Assembly: GCA_031256955.1 (NCBI GenBank)
Contig: JAIRPP010000008.1
Location: forward strand, 225,472-289,471
Length of the DNA stretch: 64,000 bases
Direction: 5' to 3'
Source of the DNA: Candidatus Methanoplasma sp.
GTDB taxonomy: Archaea > Thermoplasmatota > Thermoplasmata > Methanomassiliicoccales > Methanomethylophilaceae
Shown one piece after another: positions 44,062 through 53,149 of the stretch (positions are counted from its first letter, which is position 1; each line of letters opens with the position of its first letter). Under the pieces are notes generated by a model. That model made no database searches, was not told where the DNA came from, and saw only the letters and a program-made list of their open reading frames with translations. Both the position numbers and the translations under genes were made by a program.

Positions 44062-44753
44062 TCGCCCTCCTCCTCCGGGTTGATGCTGGCGGCCTCCTCT
44101 TCGACGGACGGGGGCTCGTCCCCGTCCTCCGGGTCGTCCGGGAACTCCCACGGCCTGGCGCCGGTGGCGAACTCGATCAGGCGGCCGTAGCCGTCCTCGG
44201 TCCCCCTGACGATGACGTCGTCCCCGGCCCTTATCTTGACGTCGCCCTCGGGGTCGTAGATCCACCCCTGGCGGTTCTTGAGCGCGATTATCCTGCACCC
44301 GGTGCACGCCTCCACGGCGAGGTTGCCTATGGTGTGCCCGACCATGTCGGAGGACTCGCTGACGCGGGTCGCGCGGATCTTCTCGTCCGACTCGTAGAGC
44401 AGGTCGGATATGAACGGGCGCTTCTCCGGCGAGACTTCCAGGAGCTCGACTATGTCCCCCGCCGCGTCGGATATGCAGTCCGCGGACGACGCCACCTGGA
44501 GGAGCCCCGAGAGCTGCCTCGCGTCGGACCTGGTCCTGGACGACATCAGCGCCTTGAACCGTATGGCGAACTTCAGCTCGTCCATCTTGGTCTCCAGCTC
44601 GCGCACCTTCACCGCCATGTCCTCGCTGTTGTACATGAGCGAGGCGTACGCCAGGTCCACCATGACCTCGGAGGTGTCCTTCATCTCCGTGAGTATCTCG
44701 CGGACGCTCATGTCTATGTGATCCAGGCTCGCGCGGTCTTCCTGGTCGCTCAT
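44058..44753 (-). CDS. PhoU / TrkA-C domain protein with acidic tail
   Basis: 231 residues with the same layout as its downstream neighbour: PhoU-like helices (EILTEMKDTSEVMVDLAYAS, also seen as ELKDTSEFMVDLAYSS in the paralog), TrkA-C domain (about 125-205, GDDVIVRG), then an acidic tail rich in Glu, Asp and Pro. Divergently transcribed from the transporter 200 bp away. Likely ligand-sensing subunits of the cation transporter. Confidence 0.85.
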   Translation of the reverse strand: MSDQEDRASLDHIDMSVREILTEMKDTSEVMVDLAYASLMYNSEDMAVKVRELETKMDELKFAIRFKALMSSRTRSDARQLSGLLQVASSADCISDAAGDIVELLEVSPEKRPFISDLLYESDEKIRATRVSESSDMVGHTIGNLAVEACTGCRIIALKNRQGWIYDPEGDVKIRAGDDVIVRGTEDGYGRLIEFATGARPWEFPDDPEDGDEPPSVEEEAASINPEEEGE

Positions 44754-44957
44754 GCCCGCGCCCCCGCGGGGCGCGCCCGCCCCTGGCGCCGCTGACGATA
44801 TGCCATATTTCCCGACATCCTTAACGGGCGTATCAACGCGTGTTCCGTATTTAAGTTTTGGAGCGGCCCGGCGGGCGCGTGCGCGCATCTGTCCCGTTTA
44901 TATAGTGTCGCCGGATTATCGTGTTTGGAATCTAAGATGAGCTGAGAGGAGGTCCCC

Positions 44958-46214
44958 ATGGTTTTCGTTACAGGCTTCAAGGGTTTTCTGATCCGGAACA
45001 AGTCTGTGTTCAAGATGGGGCTCGCCGCCCTGGCCATAGCCGCCGCCGCCGACCTGGTCGCGGGGCTGTTCCTGGGCGGGATGGAGGAATACATCGTGAT
45101 GATCCCGGGCATGATGGTCCTGGTCTACTCCGCCATAGGCATGCGCGGGAACATCTTCGGGGCGGTGGGGTCCCGCCTGGGCACGTCCATGCACATGGGG
45201 ACGTTCGAGATGTCCTTCAGGAAGGGCGGCATACTCCGCTCGAACATGGAGTCGTCCATCGCGCTCACGTTCCTGATATCCCTGGCCATGGGGATCATGG
45301 GGTGGGCGGTGGTGGGGGCCATGGGCATGGGGTCCACGGACATATGGAGCTTCACGTTCATATCCATGTCCGGGGGGCTGCTGGCGGGGCTGATCCTGCT
45401 GGCGTTCAACGTCATCATCGCCAGGGAGGGGCACAAGAGGGACTGGGACGTGGACAACATGACCGCGCCCCTGATCGCGGCCGCGGGGGACATAGTCACC
45501 ATGCCCATGCTGTTCCTGTCCGCCATGTTCGTGAAGGGGTGCGAGGGGGAGGACGGGTCGGCGGGCCTCCCGGTCGTGATCCTGACGCTGTGCATGATCG
45601 CGTTCACCGTCGCGCTGGTGGCTCTGATCGCCCGGCGCAGGTCCTCCGGCCGCATGGACGAGGCGCGCAGGATAGTGGCGCAGTCCACGCCCGTGCTGGT
45701 GATGTGCCTGCTCCTGGACATCTTCGCGGGGCTGGCGATAGAGGGCGAGAAGGAGTCCCTGGTGGAGCTGGCGGTCCTGCTGATCCTCATGCCGGCGTTC
45801 CTCAACGAGGGCAACGCCCTGTCGGGGATGCTGACCTCCCGCCTGTCGTCCATGATCCACCTGGGGACGCTCAGGACGGGGCGCTTCCCCGGGAGGGACG
45901 CGGACGAGAACTTCGCGGTCACGTACATAATGGCCGCCGCCACGTTCGCGTTCATAGGCGCGATCGCGTCCGCCGCGACCATGCTGGTGTACGGGGACCT
46001 GGGGATCGGGTTCGGGCGCGTGATGCTCATAGTCCTGGTCGCAGGCATGATAACGACGACGATCCTGAACTTCCTGTCGTACTACGTGGCCGTGGCCGCG
46101 GTCAGGTTCAGCCTGGACCCGGACGACCACAGCATACCCATAACGTCGTCCTCCATGGACCTCATCAGCGCCATAGTGCTGATCAACGTGATACTTCTCC
46201 TGTCGCCGATGTGA
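44958..46214 (+). CDS. SLC41/MgtE-type divalent cation transporter
   Basis: 418-residue membrane protein with two repeated integral domains: FKMGLAALAIAAAADLVAGLFLGGMEE... and a second beginning near residue 225 (VLVMCLLLDIFAGLAIEGE). Both contain the paired RLG/RLS...MHLGT pattern (RLGTSMHMGT and RLSSMIHLGT). No cytoplasmic CBS domain, so gating would depend on the neighbouring PhoU/TrkA-C proteins. Magnesium is the usual substrate. Confidence 0.85.
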   Translation: MVFVTGFKGFLIRNKSVFKMGLAALAIAAAADLVAGLFLGGMEEYIVMIPGMMVLVYSAIGMRGNIFGAVGSRLGTSMHMGTFEMSFRKGGILRSNMESSIALTFLISLAMGIMGWAVVGAMGMGSTDIWSFTFISMSGGLLAGLILLAFNVIIAREGHKRDWDVDNMTAPLIAAAGDIVTMPMLFLSAMFVKGCEGEDGSAGLPVVILTLCMIAFTVALVALIARRRSSGRMDEARRIVAQSTPVLVMCLLLDIFAGLAIEGEKESLVELAVLLILMPAFLNEGNALSGMLTSRLSSMIHLGTLRTGRFPGRDADENFAVTYIMAAATFAFIGAIASAATMLVYGDLGIGFGRVMLIVLVAGMITTTILNFLSYYVAVAAVRFSLDPDDHSIPITSSSMDLISAIVLINVILLLSPM

Positions 46215-46336
46215 CGGAACCTCCCCCCGGCATGCCGCGAGGCCTCGCATCGCCCGATCCGTCCGCCGGCGCTCGGCGGGCCGCGCCCATCGGTTGGATA
46301 ACACTATATATTAAAAAAGTAATACTAAATATTGTT

Positions 46337-47767
46337 ATGAATAAAATAAAAATGAATGTCGTGTTAATTTCAATTATTTTAGTAACAATAACCATATCTG
46401 CCGCATCATCTCCCGACACAGGCGGCCGGGAGAGCTACGGCGGTCGGGACGATTGTCGCCCGAAGGCCACAGGCGCGTCCGTCGCGGTGGTTACCGACGA
46501 CCTTGGCGCGACTGGGTTCGCGAGCCTGATTCGGTCGGAATCCCTGGACTCCCGCGCCGTGAGGGATCTGGAGTCGGTGAAGCCCGGAGAGATCGCGCTC
46601 ATAGATCAGAAGTGGCATCAGAAGCAAGACAAGGGGCGCGTCGACGGCCTCGTCAGGGACTTCATAGGCAAGGGGGGCGCGATCCTCGCGATAGGCGACC
46701 CCGGCATCTTCTCGAAGAACGGGAGCCTGGCGTTCTCCGCCTTCTCGGACGACGCGGACGTATACGGCGCGTATTTCGATTTCGCGGAGAACAGATACGC
46801 GTGCCTGAGCGTGGACTGCGGCGATGCTGCGGAGTCTCTGGACGAGGCGTGCTTCCGGGCGACGGATGCCGCGCGCGCATCGAAGGGCGCCGTCCTGGCG
46901 TCCGGCTCCGGGATCTCCTGGGGCCAGGAGTATCAGAGCACCCTGATCCGCCATTACTCCGGATACGGGTGGCTGAACGTCATGACCATGTACACGGTAG
47001 TGGAGGAATCCAATGCCAGGTACAATTATTACCAGACCCATTACAGGCTGCAGTCCGTCCCCGAGTCCGGCGCCAGGACGGCGGACATGTACATATCGTC
47101 CCAGCATAACCAAAACAACATGGCCTTGGTCGATTATTCGCCCACCACCTCGTCCGGATCCTCCACCGTGGGCGTGTCCGTGGGCGCCAGCGTGGCTACG
47201 GGCGGCACAGGCTCGATCAGCCTGACCGGCAGCTGGCAGTACAGCGTGAGCGACGTCATGGTCATAGACCAGTCCAACTTCGGCACGAACTCCTTCAGCA
47301 CATGGCATAACGTGGATGAGACGAAATCCGTCGGCTCCGCCACATACGTCATCGAGCCCGGGAAGGTCACGAAGGTGGACTGCCAGTCTGGGGCGAGGGA
47401 TGGCGCGTACCGCTGCTACGAAAACTATTCCATCCAGTTCCAGAAGAACGGAGCCATGAAGAAATACAGCGAGAGGCTGAACGTGACGATCATCGGCCTG
47501 CCGTGCGAGATAACGTACGACACCAACGGCGCGGACGAGTATTTCGGACCGGAGGGAGCCATATATCCGATCGGATCCTTCAGCCCCGCGTATTCGGCGA
47601 CGTATAGCAGAGGGACCACGGTCGCGCACAGCAACCACAACTACTGGAAAACCGGATCCGTTTTCGCGGGATACTCCACGGATCCGAACGCGACGGCCGC
47701 GCAGTACGCCCCGTATTCGACCTTCGTGGCGACCTGCGACATGACTCTGTACATGGTGTGGATATGA
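46337..47767 (+). CDS. Secreted/surface protein with C-terminal InlB-like repeat, unknown function
   Basis: 476 residues with an N-terminal signal peptide (about 1-23, MNKIKMNVVLISIILVTITI). The first 80 bp are much more AT-rich than the rest. Mid-protein segment is rich in Ser, Thr and Gly (SSGSSTVGVSVGASVATG) and beta-like. The last about 85 residues (ITYDTNGADEYFGP...FAGYSTDPNATA...MTLYMVWI) look like an InlB B-type surface repeat. No anchor is visible. A small membrane protein is coupled downstream (ATGA overlap). I do not recognise the central domain. Confidence 0.75.
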   Translation: MNKIKMNVVLISIILVTITISAASSPDTGGRESYGGRDDCRPKATGASVAVVTDDLGATGFASLIRSESLDSRAVRDLESVKPGEIALIDQKWHQKQDKGRVDGLVRDFIGKGGAILAIGDPGIFSKNGSLAFSAFSDDADVYGAYFDFAENRYACLSVDCGDAAESLDEACFRATDAARASKGAVLASGSGISWGQEYQSTLIRHYSGYGWLNVMTMYTVVEESNARYNYYQTHYRLQSVPESGARTADMYISSQHNQNNMALVDYSPTTSSGSSTVGVSVGASVATGGTGSISLTGSWQYSVSDVMVIDQSNFGTNSFSTWHNVDETKSVGSATYVIEPGKVTKVDCQSGARDGAYRCYENYSIQFQKNGAMKKYSERLNVTIIGLPCEITYDTNGADEYFGPEGAIYPIGSFSPAYSATYSRGTTVAHSNHNYWKTGSVFAGYSTDPNATAAQYAPYSTFVATCDMTLYMVWI

Positions 47768-48021
47768 ATGCGAGCCGGGAAAGGCTGCCCCTGATGCTCG
47801 CCGTCGTCGGCTCGGCGCTCGTCCTGGGAGGCGTGGTCGCGTACGTCGGCTCGGCGATATATCGGATGCTGGACTCCTCCGGCGAGATGGGGCTGTTCGA
47901 ACCAGAGTCCAGCAGATACGCCGCGATGGCGCATGCCCCGGAGATGTGCGCCATCCTGTTGGCGGCGGGGGCGCTGGCGTGGGCCGCGACGTTCTGGCTG
48001 GAACTCTCGCCCGCGAAGTGA
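47764..48021 (+). CDS. Small membrane protein coupled to the secreted protein
   Basis: 85 residues with two hydrophobic helices (about 10-32 and 60-77). The ATG overlaps the stop of the secreted protein, so the two are translated together. It could anchor or help export its partner; no family recognised. Confidence 0.65.
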   Translation: MNASRERLPLMLAVVGSALVLGGVVAYVGSAIYRMLDSSGEMGLFEPESSRYAAMAHAPEMCAILLAAGALAWAATFWLELSPAK

Positions 48022-48174
48022 GACGATCAAGCGCGGGGAATACCCCGCTTCTTTCTTCATCCGGGCGCATGGGGACCTCTCGAAGCCGTAGCGGAGAATC
48101 TCCGAGACGCATGCGCAGGCCCGCGCCCATGGAATCGGATACAGTTAGAAAAAACGAACGCCAGACGTGGTTTA
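48022..48174. other. Spacer before tRNA-Val
   Basis: About 150 bp with no visible gene; it is the 3' flank of tRNA-Val on the minus strand. Confidence 0.5.
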
Positions 48175-48250
48175 TGGTGGGCTCGGCCGGATTTGAACCG
48201 GCGACCTCCGCCATGTCAAGGCGACGTCATAACCCCTAGACCACGAGCCC
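48175..48250 (-). tRNA. tRNA-Val (anticodon GAC)
   Basis: On the minus strand the acceptor stem GGGCTCG pairs with CGAGCCC, then A and encoded CCA. Anticodon stem TCGCC/GGCGG closes loop TTGACAT, giving anticodon GAC. T arm GCCGG-TTCAAAT-CCGGC. No intron. Confidence 0.94.
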
Positions 48251-48376
48251 GGTGCCACTCGTATCCGCTTGCCGTTCTTAATACTTTCTAGGTTCCGACG
48301 GGAGGCTCCCCTCCCTGCCCGCCGCGCGGCCGCGGGCGGGGCAAACCCATATAACAAAACAAACGGATACGGGCTC

Positions 48377-48589
48377 ATGAACGCTTCCAGAGGCGGCGAC
48401 GCCGCCAAACCCTGCGACGTGGCGGGCTGCGACAAGGATTCCGAACGGTCCATAAGCCTCAAGCAGGTCTCCAAATCGGATCTGACGCTGAAGAACCCCG
48501 ACGCGAAGAACGTGCGCCTGTGCAAGGCGCACTACAGGGAGTTCAAGAAGGAGACCAAGTCCAGCAGGGACCTCGACAGGGTCTATTGA
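48377..48589 (+). CDS. Small zinc-finger-like protein
   Basis: 70 residues. One putative metal site from CDVAGC (residues 13-18) and CKAHY (about 50-54). Highly charged, probably cytoplasmic. TATAAC about 25 bp before the ATG may be the promoter. Precedes RNase Z by 19 bp. The Cys/His spacing suggests a nucleic-acid or ribosome-linked role but no family is recognised. Confidence 0.65.
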   Translation: MNASRGGDAAKPCDVAGCDKDSERSISLKQVSKSDLTLKNPDAKNVRLCKAHYREFKKETKSSRDLDRVY

Positions 48590-48608
48590 ACCGGGGCCGG
48601 CGCGCGAG

Positions 48609-49520
48609 ATGCTGGAGATACTTTTCCTGGGGACCGGCGCCAGCGTCCCCTCCCGCGAGAGCGCGCCCTCCTGCATCGCCGTCAGGTGCGGGAGGGAGAT
48701 CGCCCTCTTCGACTGCGGGGAGGGGTCCCAGAGGCAGCTGATGGTCTCCCCGTTCTCGTTCATGAAGATCTCCTGCATATTCATAACCCACATGCACGGG
48801 GACCACGTCCTGGGCCTCCCGGGCCTCGTCCAGACCATGTCCATGTCCGGGAGGTCGGAGCCGCTCACCGTGTGCGGGCCCCCCGGGATCAGGGGCTTCC
48901 TGGACGCGGTCTCCGACGCGTGCGAGGGGAGGGCGTCCTACCCCCTCGAGATAATCGAGGCCGAGCCGGGCTTCGAAGCGCGCTTCGAGGGCTTCTCCGT
49001 GTCCGCGTTCGAGACGGACCACGGGGTGCGCTCCCTCGGGTTCGCGCTGAGGGAGCATCCCCGCAGGGGGAGGTTCGACAGGGCCAGGGCGGTGGCGCTG
49101 GGCGTGAGACCAGGCCCTGACTTCTCCAGGCTCCAGAACGGGGAGAGCGTCGGCTCCGTCTCCCCCGCGGACGTGATGGGGGAGCCCCAGCCGGGGCTCT
49201 CGGTGGTCTACTCCGGGGACACCCTGCCCTGCGACGGGGTGAGGTCCGCCGCGATGGGCGCGGACGTGCTCATACACGAGGCCACTTACTCGGCGCGCGA
49301 CGCGGGCCTCGCCGCGAGCCACGGGCACTCCACCGCCGAGCAGGCGGCGGAGATCGCCAGGGGGTGCGGGTGCGGGGCGCTCCTGCTGACCCACGTCAGC
49401 AACCGCTACGACGACAGGTCGGAGATAGAGGAGGAGGCGCGGAGGGTCTTCCCGGAGTCCCGCGCCGCGAGGGACATGGACCTGTTCGCGGTGTCGGCGG
49501 ACGGGCTCAGATCAGCTTGA
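48609..49520 (+). CDS. rnz: Ribonuclease Z
   Basis: 303-residue metallo-beta-lactamase-fold endonuclease that trims tRNA 3' ends. Opening GTGASVPS and zinc motif HMHGDH at about residues 61-66 are diagnostic, with VYSGDT, HEATY and LLLTHVSNRY later. All tRNAs seen in the window encode CCA, so RNase Z would cut trailers beyond it or act on CCA-less tRNAs elsewhere. Its 3' end overlaps the converging HTH-CBS gene by 14 bp. Confidence 0.95.
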   Translation: MLEILFLGTGASVPSRESAPSCIAVRCGREIALFDCGEGSQRQLMVSPFSFMKISCIFITHMHGDHVLGLPGLVQTMSMSGRSEPLTVCGPPGIRGFLDAVSDACEGRASYPLEIIEAEPGFEARFEGFSVSAFETDHGVRSLGFALREHPRRGRFDRARAVALGVRPGPDFSRLQNGESVGSVSPADVMGEPQPGLSVVYSGDTLPCDGVRSAAMGADVLIHEATYSARDAGLAASHGHSTAEQAAEIARGCGCGALLLTHVSNRYDDRSEIEEEARRVFPESRAARDMDLFAVSADGLRSA

Positions 49521-50070
49521 GCATGTCGGCGTTGGTTATCATCCCGACCAGCTTCCCCTTCTTGGAGACCAGGACCGCGTCGCAGTCGCTCATCATGGTT
49601 GTGACGGACGATATTGGCGTGTTCTCGCTCACCACCGGGAAGGACTCGTCCATGATGCTGGAGATCACCGTGTCCTTCAGCTCCTCCATGGTCTTGCCCT
49701 TCCTCATGAGGTCGAAGATCTTCTTCTCCGAGATGCTCCCGACGGGCGCGTCCCCGGACAGAACGGGGAGCTGCGAGAAGCCGGTGGACATCATCAGCTC
49801 GGACGCGGTGTGGACCCTCTCGTTGCATTGTATGGTCACTATGCTCTTGGACGAGACGTCCGCCGCGGTGGCGTCCCTGCGGCTGTCATTGTGTATGCGC
49901 TCCAGCGTCTCGAACAGCGCGACCACGGTGTCGTAGCTGGCGGAGATCCTCCCCCTCTCGATCTTGGCTATCGTGCTCTGGCTGACCCCCGAGTCGCGAG
50001 CCAGCTCCGTCTGGGTTATGTCCAGGGACTTCCTCATCTTCCTTATGTCCGACGCGGGGGGGAACTTCAT
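49507..50070 (-). CDS. HTH (XRE-type) transcription regulator with paired CBS domains
   Basis: 187 residues. Helix-turn-helix of Cro/C1 type at about 10-55 (MRKSLDITQTELARDSGVSQSTIAKIERGR), then two CBS motifs (about 68-187), which usually bind adenosine ligands such as ATP, AMP or SAM. Start at 50070 because BoxA TATATGAATATTTT overlies the earlier ATG at 50094; the transcript is probably leaderless. Divergent from the SAM synthetase gene, which makes SAM or adenylate control of that gene an attractive guess. Confidence 0.88.
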   Translation of the reverse strand: MKFPPASDIRKMRKSLDITQTELARDSGVSQSTIAKIERGRISASYDTVVALFETLERIHNDSRRDATAADVSSKSIVTIQCNERVHTASELMMSTGFSQLPVLSGDAPVGSISEKKIFDLMRKGKTMEELKDTVISSIMDESFPVVSENTPISSVTTMMSDCDAVLVSKKGKLVGMITNADMLKLI

Positions 50071-50084
50071 GCTTGCATGAGATA

Positions 50085-50100
50085 AAATATTCATATATGA
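50085..50100 (-). promoter_or_regulatory. BoxA of the HTH-CBS regulator
   Basis: ATATATGAATATTTTA on the minus strand, centred about 23-25 bp upstream of the ATG at 50070, with no ribosome binding site between. Confidence 0.45.
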
Positions 50101-50184
50101 TTATTTCTATCAATTCTTTTTTTAAACGAACAGCGACGATGCGTTATGCATTGGATGCGCGCGAAGCGCAGCGAGGTAATATAG

Positions 50185-51414
50185 ATGGCAGCTAAAAAGA
50201 ACATATACGTGAACGGGCTCGACGAGCTCCCCCTCCCCCTCAGGAAGATAGAGATCGTCGAGAGGAAAGGCATAGGCCACCCCGACAGCGTCGCCGACGC
50301 GCTGTCCGAGGAGGTCAGCAAGGCGCTCTGCAAGCTCTACGTGAAGGAGATCGGGCACGTGCTCCACCACAACACCGACGAGACCCAGATCGCGGCGGGA
50401 TCCTCCGCCCCCAGGTTCGGCGGCGGGACGGTCATAGACCCGTCCTTCATACTGCTGGTCGGGCGCGCCACCACCCACGTCGGCGAGGGCAAGGACCTCA
50501 AGTCCCTCCCCTGCAAGCCCACCGCGCTGGAGGCCGCCAGGAAGTACCTCAGGAAGACCTTCCCCAACCTGAACTCCGATTCCGGGGTCATACTCGACGC
50601 CAAGATCGGCATGGGGTCCGACGACCTCACCGGCGTGTACAAGGCGTCCGGGCACAGGGCCAACGACACCTCCTTCGGCGTGGGGTACGCCCCGTACTCC
50701 ATAACGGACAGGGTGGTCCTGGAGACCGAGGAGTTCATCAACGGCCCGCTCAAGAAGAAGCTCCCCGAGACCGGGCAGGACGTCAAGGTCATGGCGTCCA
50801 GGGTCGGCAAGAAGATCAACCTCACCGTGGCCTGCGCCATGGTCGACAGGCACATAGACGACGAGGCGGCGTACAAGTCGTCCATAGAGCAGCTGCACAA
50901 CGCGGTGATGGACAACGCCCTGAAGATCGTCGGCCAGGAGGACGTGAGCGTCCACCTGGACGTCAACACCGCCGACGACTACAAGAAGAAGGTCTACTAC
51001 CTCACCGTCACCGGCATGTCGCAGGAGATGGGCGACGACGGGTCCGTCGGCAGGGGCAACAGGTGCAACGGGCTCATAACCCCGTACAGGCCCATGTCCA
51101 TGGAGGCCACGTCCGGGAAGAACCCCATAACGCACATCGGCAAGCTGTACAACGTCATGTCCAAGCTCATAGCGGACGAGGTTGCGGAGAAGGTCGTCTC
51201 CGAGGCGGAGGTCCACGTGAGGATCCTCTCGCAGATAGGGAAGCCCGTGTCCGAGCCCCTCAACGCCGCCATAGAGATCCGCCACCCCGGGATCGAGAAG
51301 GACCCGAACTTCAAGAAATGGAAGACGGAGGCCGAGTCGGTCGCGGAGGGCTGGCTGGATAATATTGATAAAGTGACGAATCTTATCATCAACGGCAAGG
51401 TCAGGACGTTCTGA
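50185..51414 (+). CDS. mat: S-adenosylmethionine synthetase, archaeal type
   Basis: 409-residue enzyme making SAM from methionine and ATP. The archaeal class is marked by ERKGIGHPDSVADALSEEVS, HHNTDETQIAAG and GVGYAPYS. Bacterial MetK motifs are absent, as expected. SAM supply fits the methyl-centred metabolism. Followed within 20 bp by a DUF4443 gene and probably co-transcribed. Confidence 0.97.
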   Translation: MAAKKNIYVNGLDELPLPLRKIEIVERKGIGHPDSVADALSEEVSKALCKLYVKEIGHVLHHNTDETQIAAGSSAPRFGGGTVIDPSFILLVGRATTHVGEGKDLKSLPCKPTALEAARKYLRKTFPNLNSDSGVILDAKIGMGSDDLTGVYKASGHRANDTSFGVGYAPYSITDRVVLETEEFINGPLKKKLPETGQDVKVMASRVGKKINLTVACAMVDRHIDDEAAYKSSIEQLHNAVMDNALKIVGQEDVSVHLDVNTADDYKKKVYYLTVTGMSQEMGDDGSVGRGNRCNGLITPYRPMSMEATSGKNPITHIGKLYNVMSKLIADEVAEKVVSEAEVHVRILSQIGKPVSEPLNAAIEIRHPGIEKDPNFKKWKTEAESVAEGWLDNIDKVTNLIINGKVRTF

Positions 51415-51433
51415 CCGCGCCAAGGGTGAAAAA

Positions 51434-52027
51434 ATGAAGATAATCGAGGTTCCGCAGTTCGGCCCGATGTTCCGCTTCAGCGACGCGAACATATACTGGG
51501 CGCTATACCTCCTATCCGACGGGAAGAGGGTGGGGCGCAAAAAGCTCGCAGATTCCATAGGGATAGGCGAAGGGAGCATGCGCAGGATAGTGGACACGCT
51601 GAAGGAGCGGAGCCTCGTCACCATCAAGCAGACCGGCATGACCATAACCAAGGCGGGGATCGCCTACATGAACAAGATCCCCGTCAAGGTCGTGGACGTG
51701 CGCCTGGGGGACTCGGCCGTCGGCGAGCACTCCCAGGGCGTGGTGGTGCTCGGGGTGGCCGGGAAGATACAGAACGGGATGCAGCAGCGCGACGCGGGGA
51801 TAAAGGCGGGCGCGTCCGGCTGCACCACCGTCGTCATAAGGGACGGCGCCCTCATGATCCCCCCGGACTGGAACATCGACAGGGAGAACCCCGACCTGGC
51901 CTACAAGATACGGAAGGACACATGGCTGACCCAGAACGACGTGCTCATAGTCGGCAGCGGGCAGACCCAGGCCCTGGCGATAGAGGCCGCCCTGAACGCG
52001 GCCTTCGAGCTCATACCGGACATATGA
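51434..52027 (+). CDS. DUF4443 winged-helix protein
   Basis: 197-residue archaeal protein. N-terminal winged helix (about 15-70, GRKKLADSIGIGEGSMRRIVDTLKERSLV...) and a C-terminal ligand-binding-like domain with GASGCTTVVIRDGALMIPP. It follows mat closely, so it may be a regulator linked to SAM or methionine; nothing direct shows this. Confidence 0.8.
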   Translation: MKIIEVPQFGPMFRFSDANIYWALYLLSDGKRVGRKKLADSIGIGEGSMRRIVDTLKERSLVTIKQTGMTITKAGIAYMNKIPVKVVDVRLGDSAVGEHSQGVVVLGVAGKIQNGMQQRDAGIKAGASGCTTVVIRDGALMIPPDWNIDRENPDLAYKIRKDTWLTQNDVLIVGSGQTQALAIEAALNAAFELIPDI

Positions 52028-52049
52028 CCCGGCGGGAGACGGCGGCGGG

Positions 52050-53012
52050 ATGAAACACCTTTACAGCTATTCTTCATATCAGCCCCTGTCGGGGCTGCCC
52101 GGCGAGGGGACGGCGGCCGAGAGGGCCGCGGGGCTGGGCTGCGACGGCCTGGAGCTCCTGACCCCCTACGGGAATGTCCCGGGGCATTTCATCGGCGCGT
52201 CCGTCGCGGCGCACCTGCCGTTCGCGGCGGACTGGTACAGCGGGTGGGCCGGCAGGGCCGACCTGAGGGGGATGGACGAGGGCTGGGCGAGATACGTCTA
52301 CTTCGGCAGGGACAGGGGCGAGATGGTCCGCAACGTGGCCCTGTCCATAGAGCGCGCGGCGGAGATCGATCCGGCGTACTGCGTCGTCCACGCCGGGAGC
52401 GCGAACCTGGGCGAGGTGACGCTCAGGAGGCAGACGGACGACAGCAGGGGCGTGCTGTCCGCGCTGGCGGAGATGATGAACGAGGTCGCGGCGTCGTTCA
52501 AAGGGGGGGAGCCCCCGGCGAGGCTCGCGTTCGAGAACCTGTGGTGGCCGGGCCTGAGGCTGAGGGAGAACTGGGAGAGGAGGCTCCTGGAGGACAGGCT
52601 GGAGTTCGAGAACTGGGGGCTCTGCCTGGACACGGGGCACCTCATGAACACGCTCCCGGGCGCGGACGACGAGGAGAGCGCCATAGACGGCGCGCTCGAG
52701 GTCATAGACGGGTACGATTCGGGGACGAGGGAGCGCATATGCGCCATGCACTTCCACCTGAGCGCCAGCGCAGAATACCGCAGGTCTTTCAAAGAGGAGC
52801 CGAGGCCCGAGGGGGAGACCGTCCCGGAGACAATGTCGAGGGTCTACCCGCACATAACCAGGATAGACCAGCACCGCCCGTTCTCGAGCCCGCGCTGCGT
52901 GGAGCTGGCGGAGGCGATATCGCCGGAGTTCCTGACCCACGAGATGATGGGGTCGGAGTCCGGGGACCCCATAGCGGACCTCAGGAAGCAGATCGCCCAC
53001 TTCGGGCGGTGA
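52050..53012 (+). CDS. TIM-barrel sugar phosphate isomerase/epimerase-like protein
   Basis: 320 residues of the AP endonuclease 2-like (xylose isomerase-like) superfamily. Metal ligands typical of the fold appear as His in VVHAGSAN, Glu in AFENLWW, Asp/His in CLDTGHLMN, His in MHFHLSA and Glu in THEMMG. Actual substrate unknown. Third gene of the mat operon by spacing (22 bp). Confidence 0.8.
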   Translation: MKHLYSYSSYQPLSGLPGEGTAAERAAGLGCDGLELLTPYGNVPGHFIGASVAAHLPFAADWYSGWAGRADLRGMDEGWARYVYFGRDRGEMVRNVALSIERAAEIDPAYCVVHAGSANLGEVTLRRQTDDSRGVLSALAEMMNEVAASFKGGEPPARLAFENLWWPGLRLRENWERRLLEDRLEFENWGLCLDTGHLMNTLPGADDEESAIDGALEVIDGYDSGTRERICAMHFHLSASAEYRRSFKEEPRPEGETVPETMSRVYPHITRIDQHRPFSSPRCVELAEAISPEFLTHEMMGSESGDPIADLRKQIAHFGR

Positions 53013-53149
53013 CGCCGCGAGCGGCGAGAGCCTCGCATGAGGATCGCGAGATGTGTCCGGCGGCCGCCGGGCGCTCCCCCGGGAGCGCGCCCATGATGAC
53101 CGCGTATTCGAGGCGACGCATATGGGGGCCTGCGCCCGCGGCGCCTACG

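Noticed and set aside
46410..48214. A 602-codon minus-strand open frame over the secreted protein gene
   Set aside because: Arg/Val-rich shadow translation that also runs through tRNA-Val; the plus-strand gene has a signal peptide and coupled partner.
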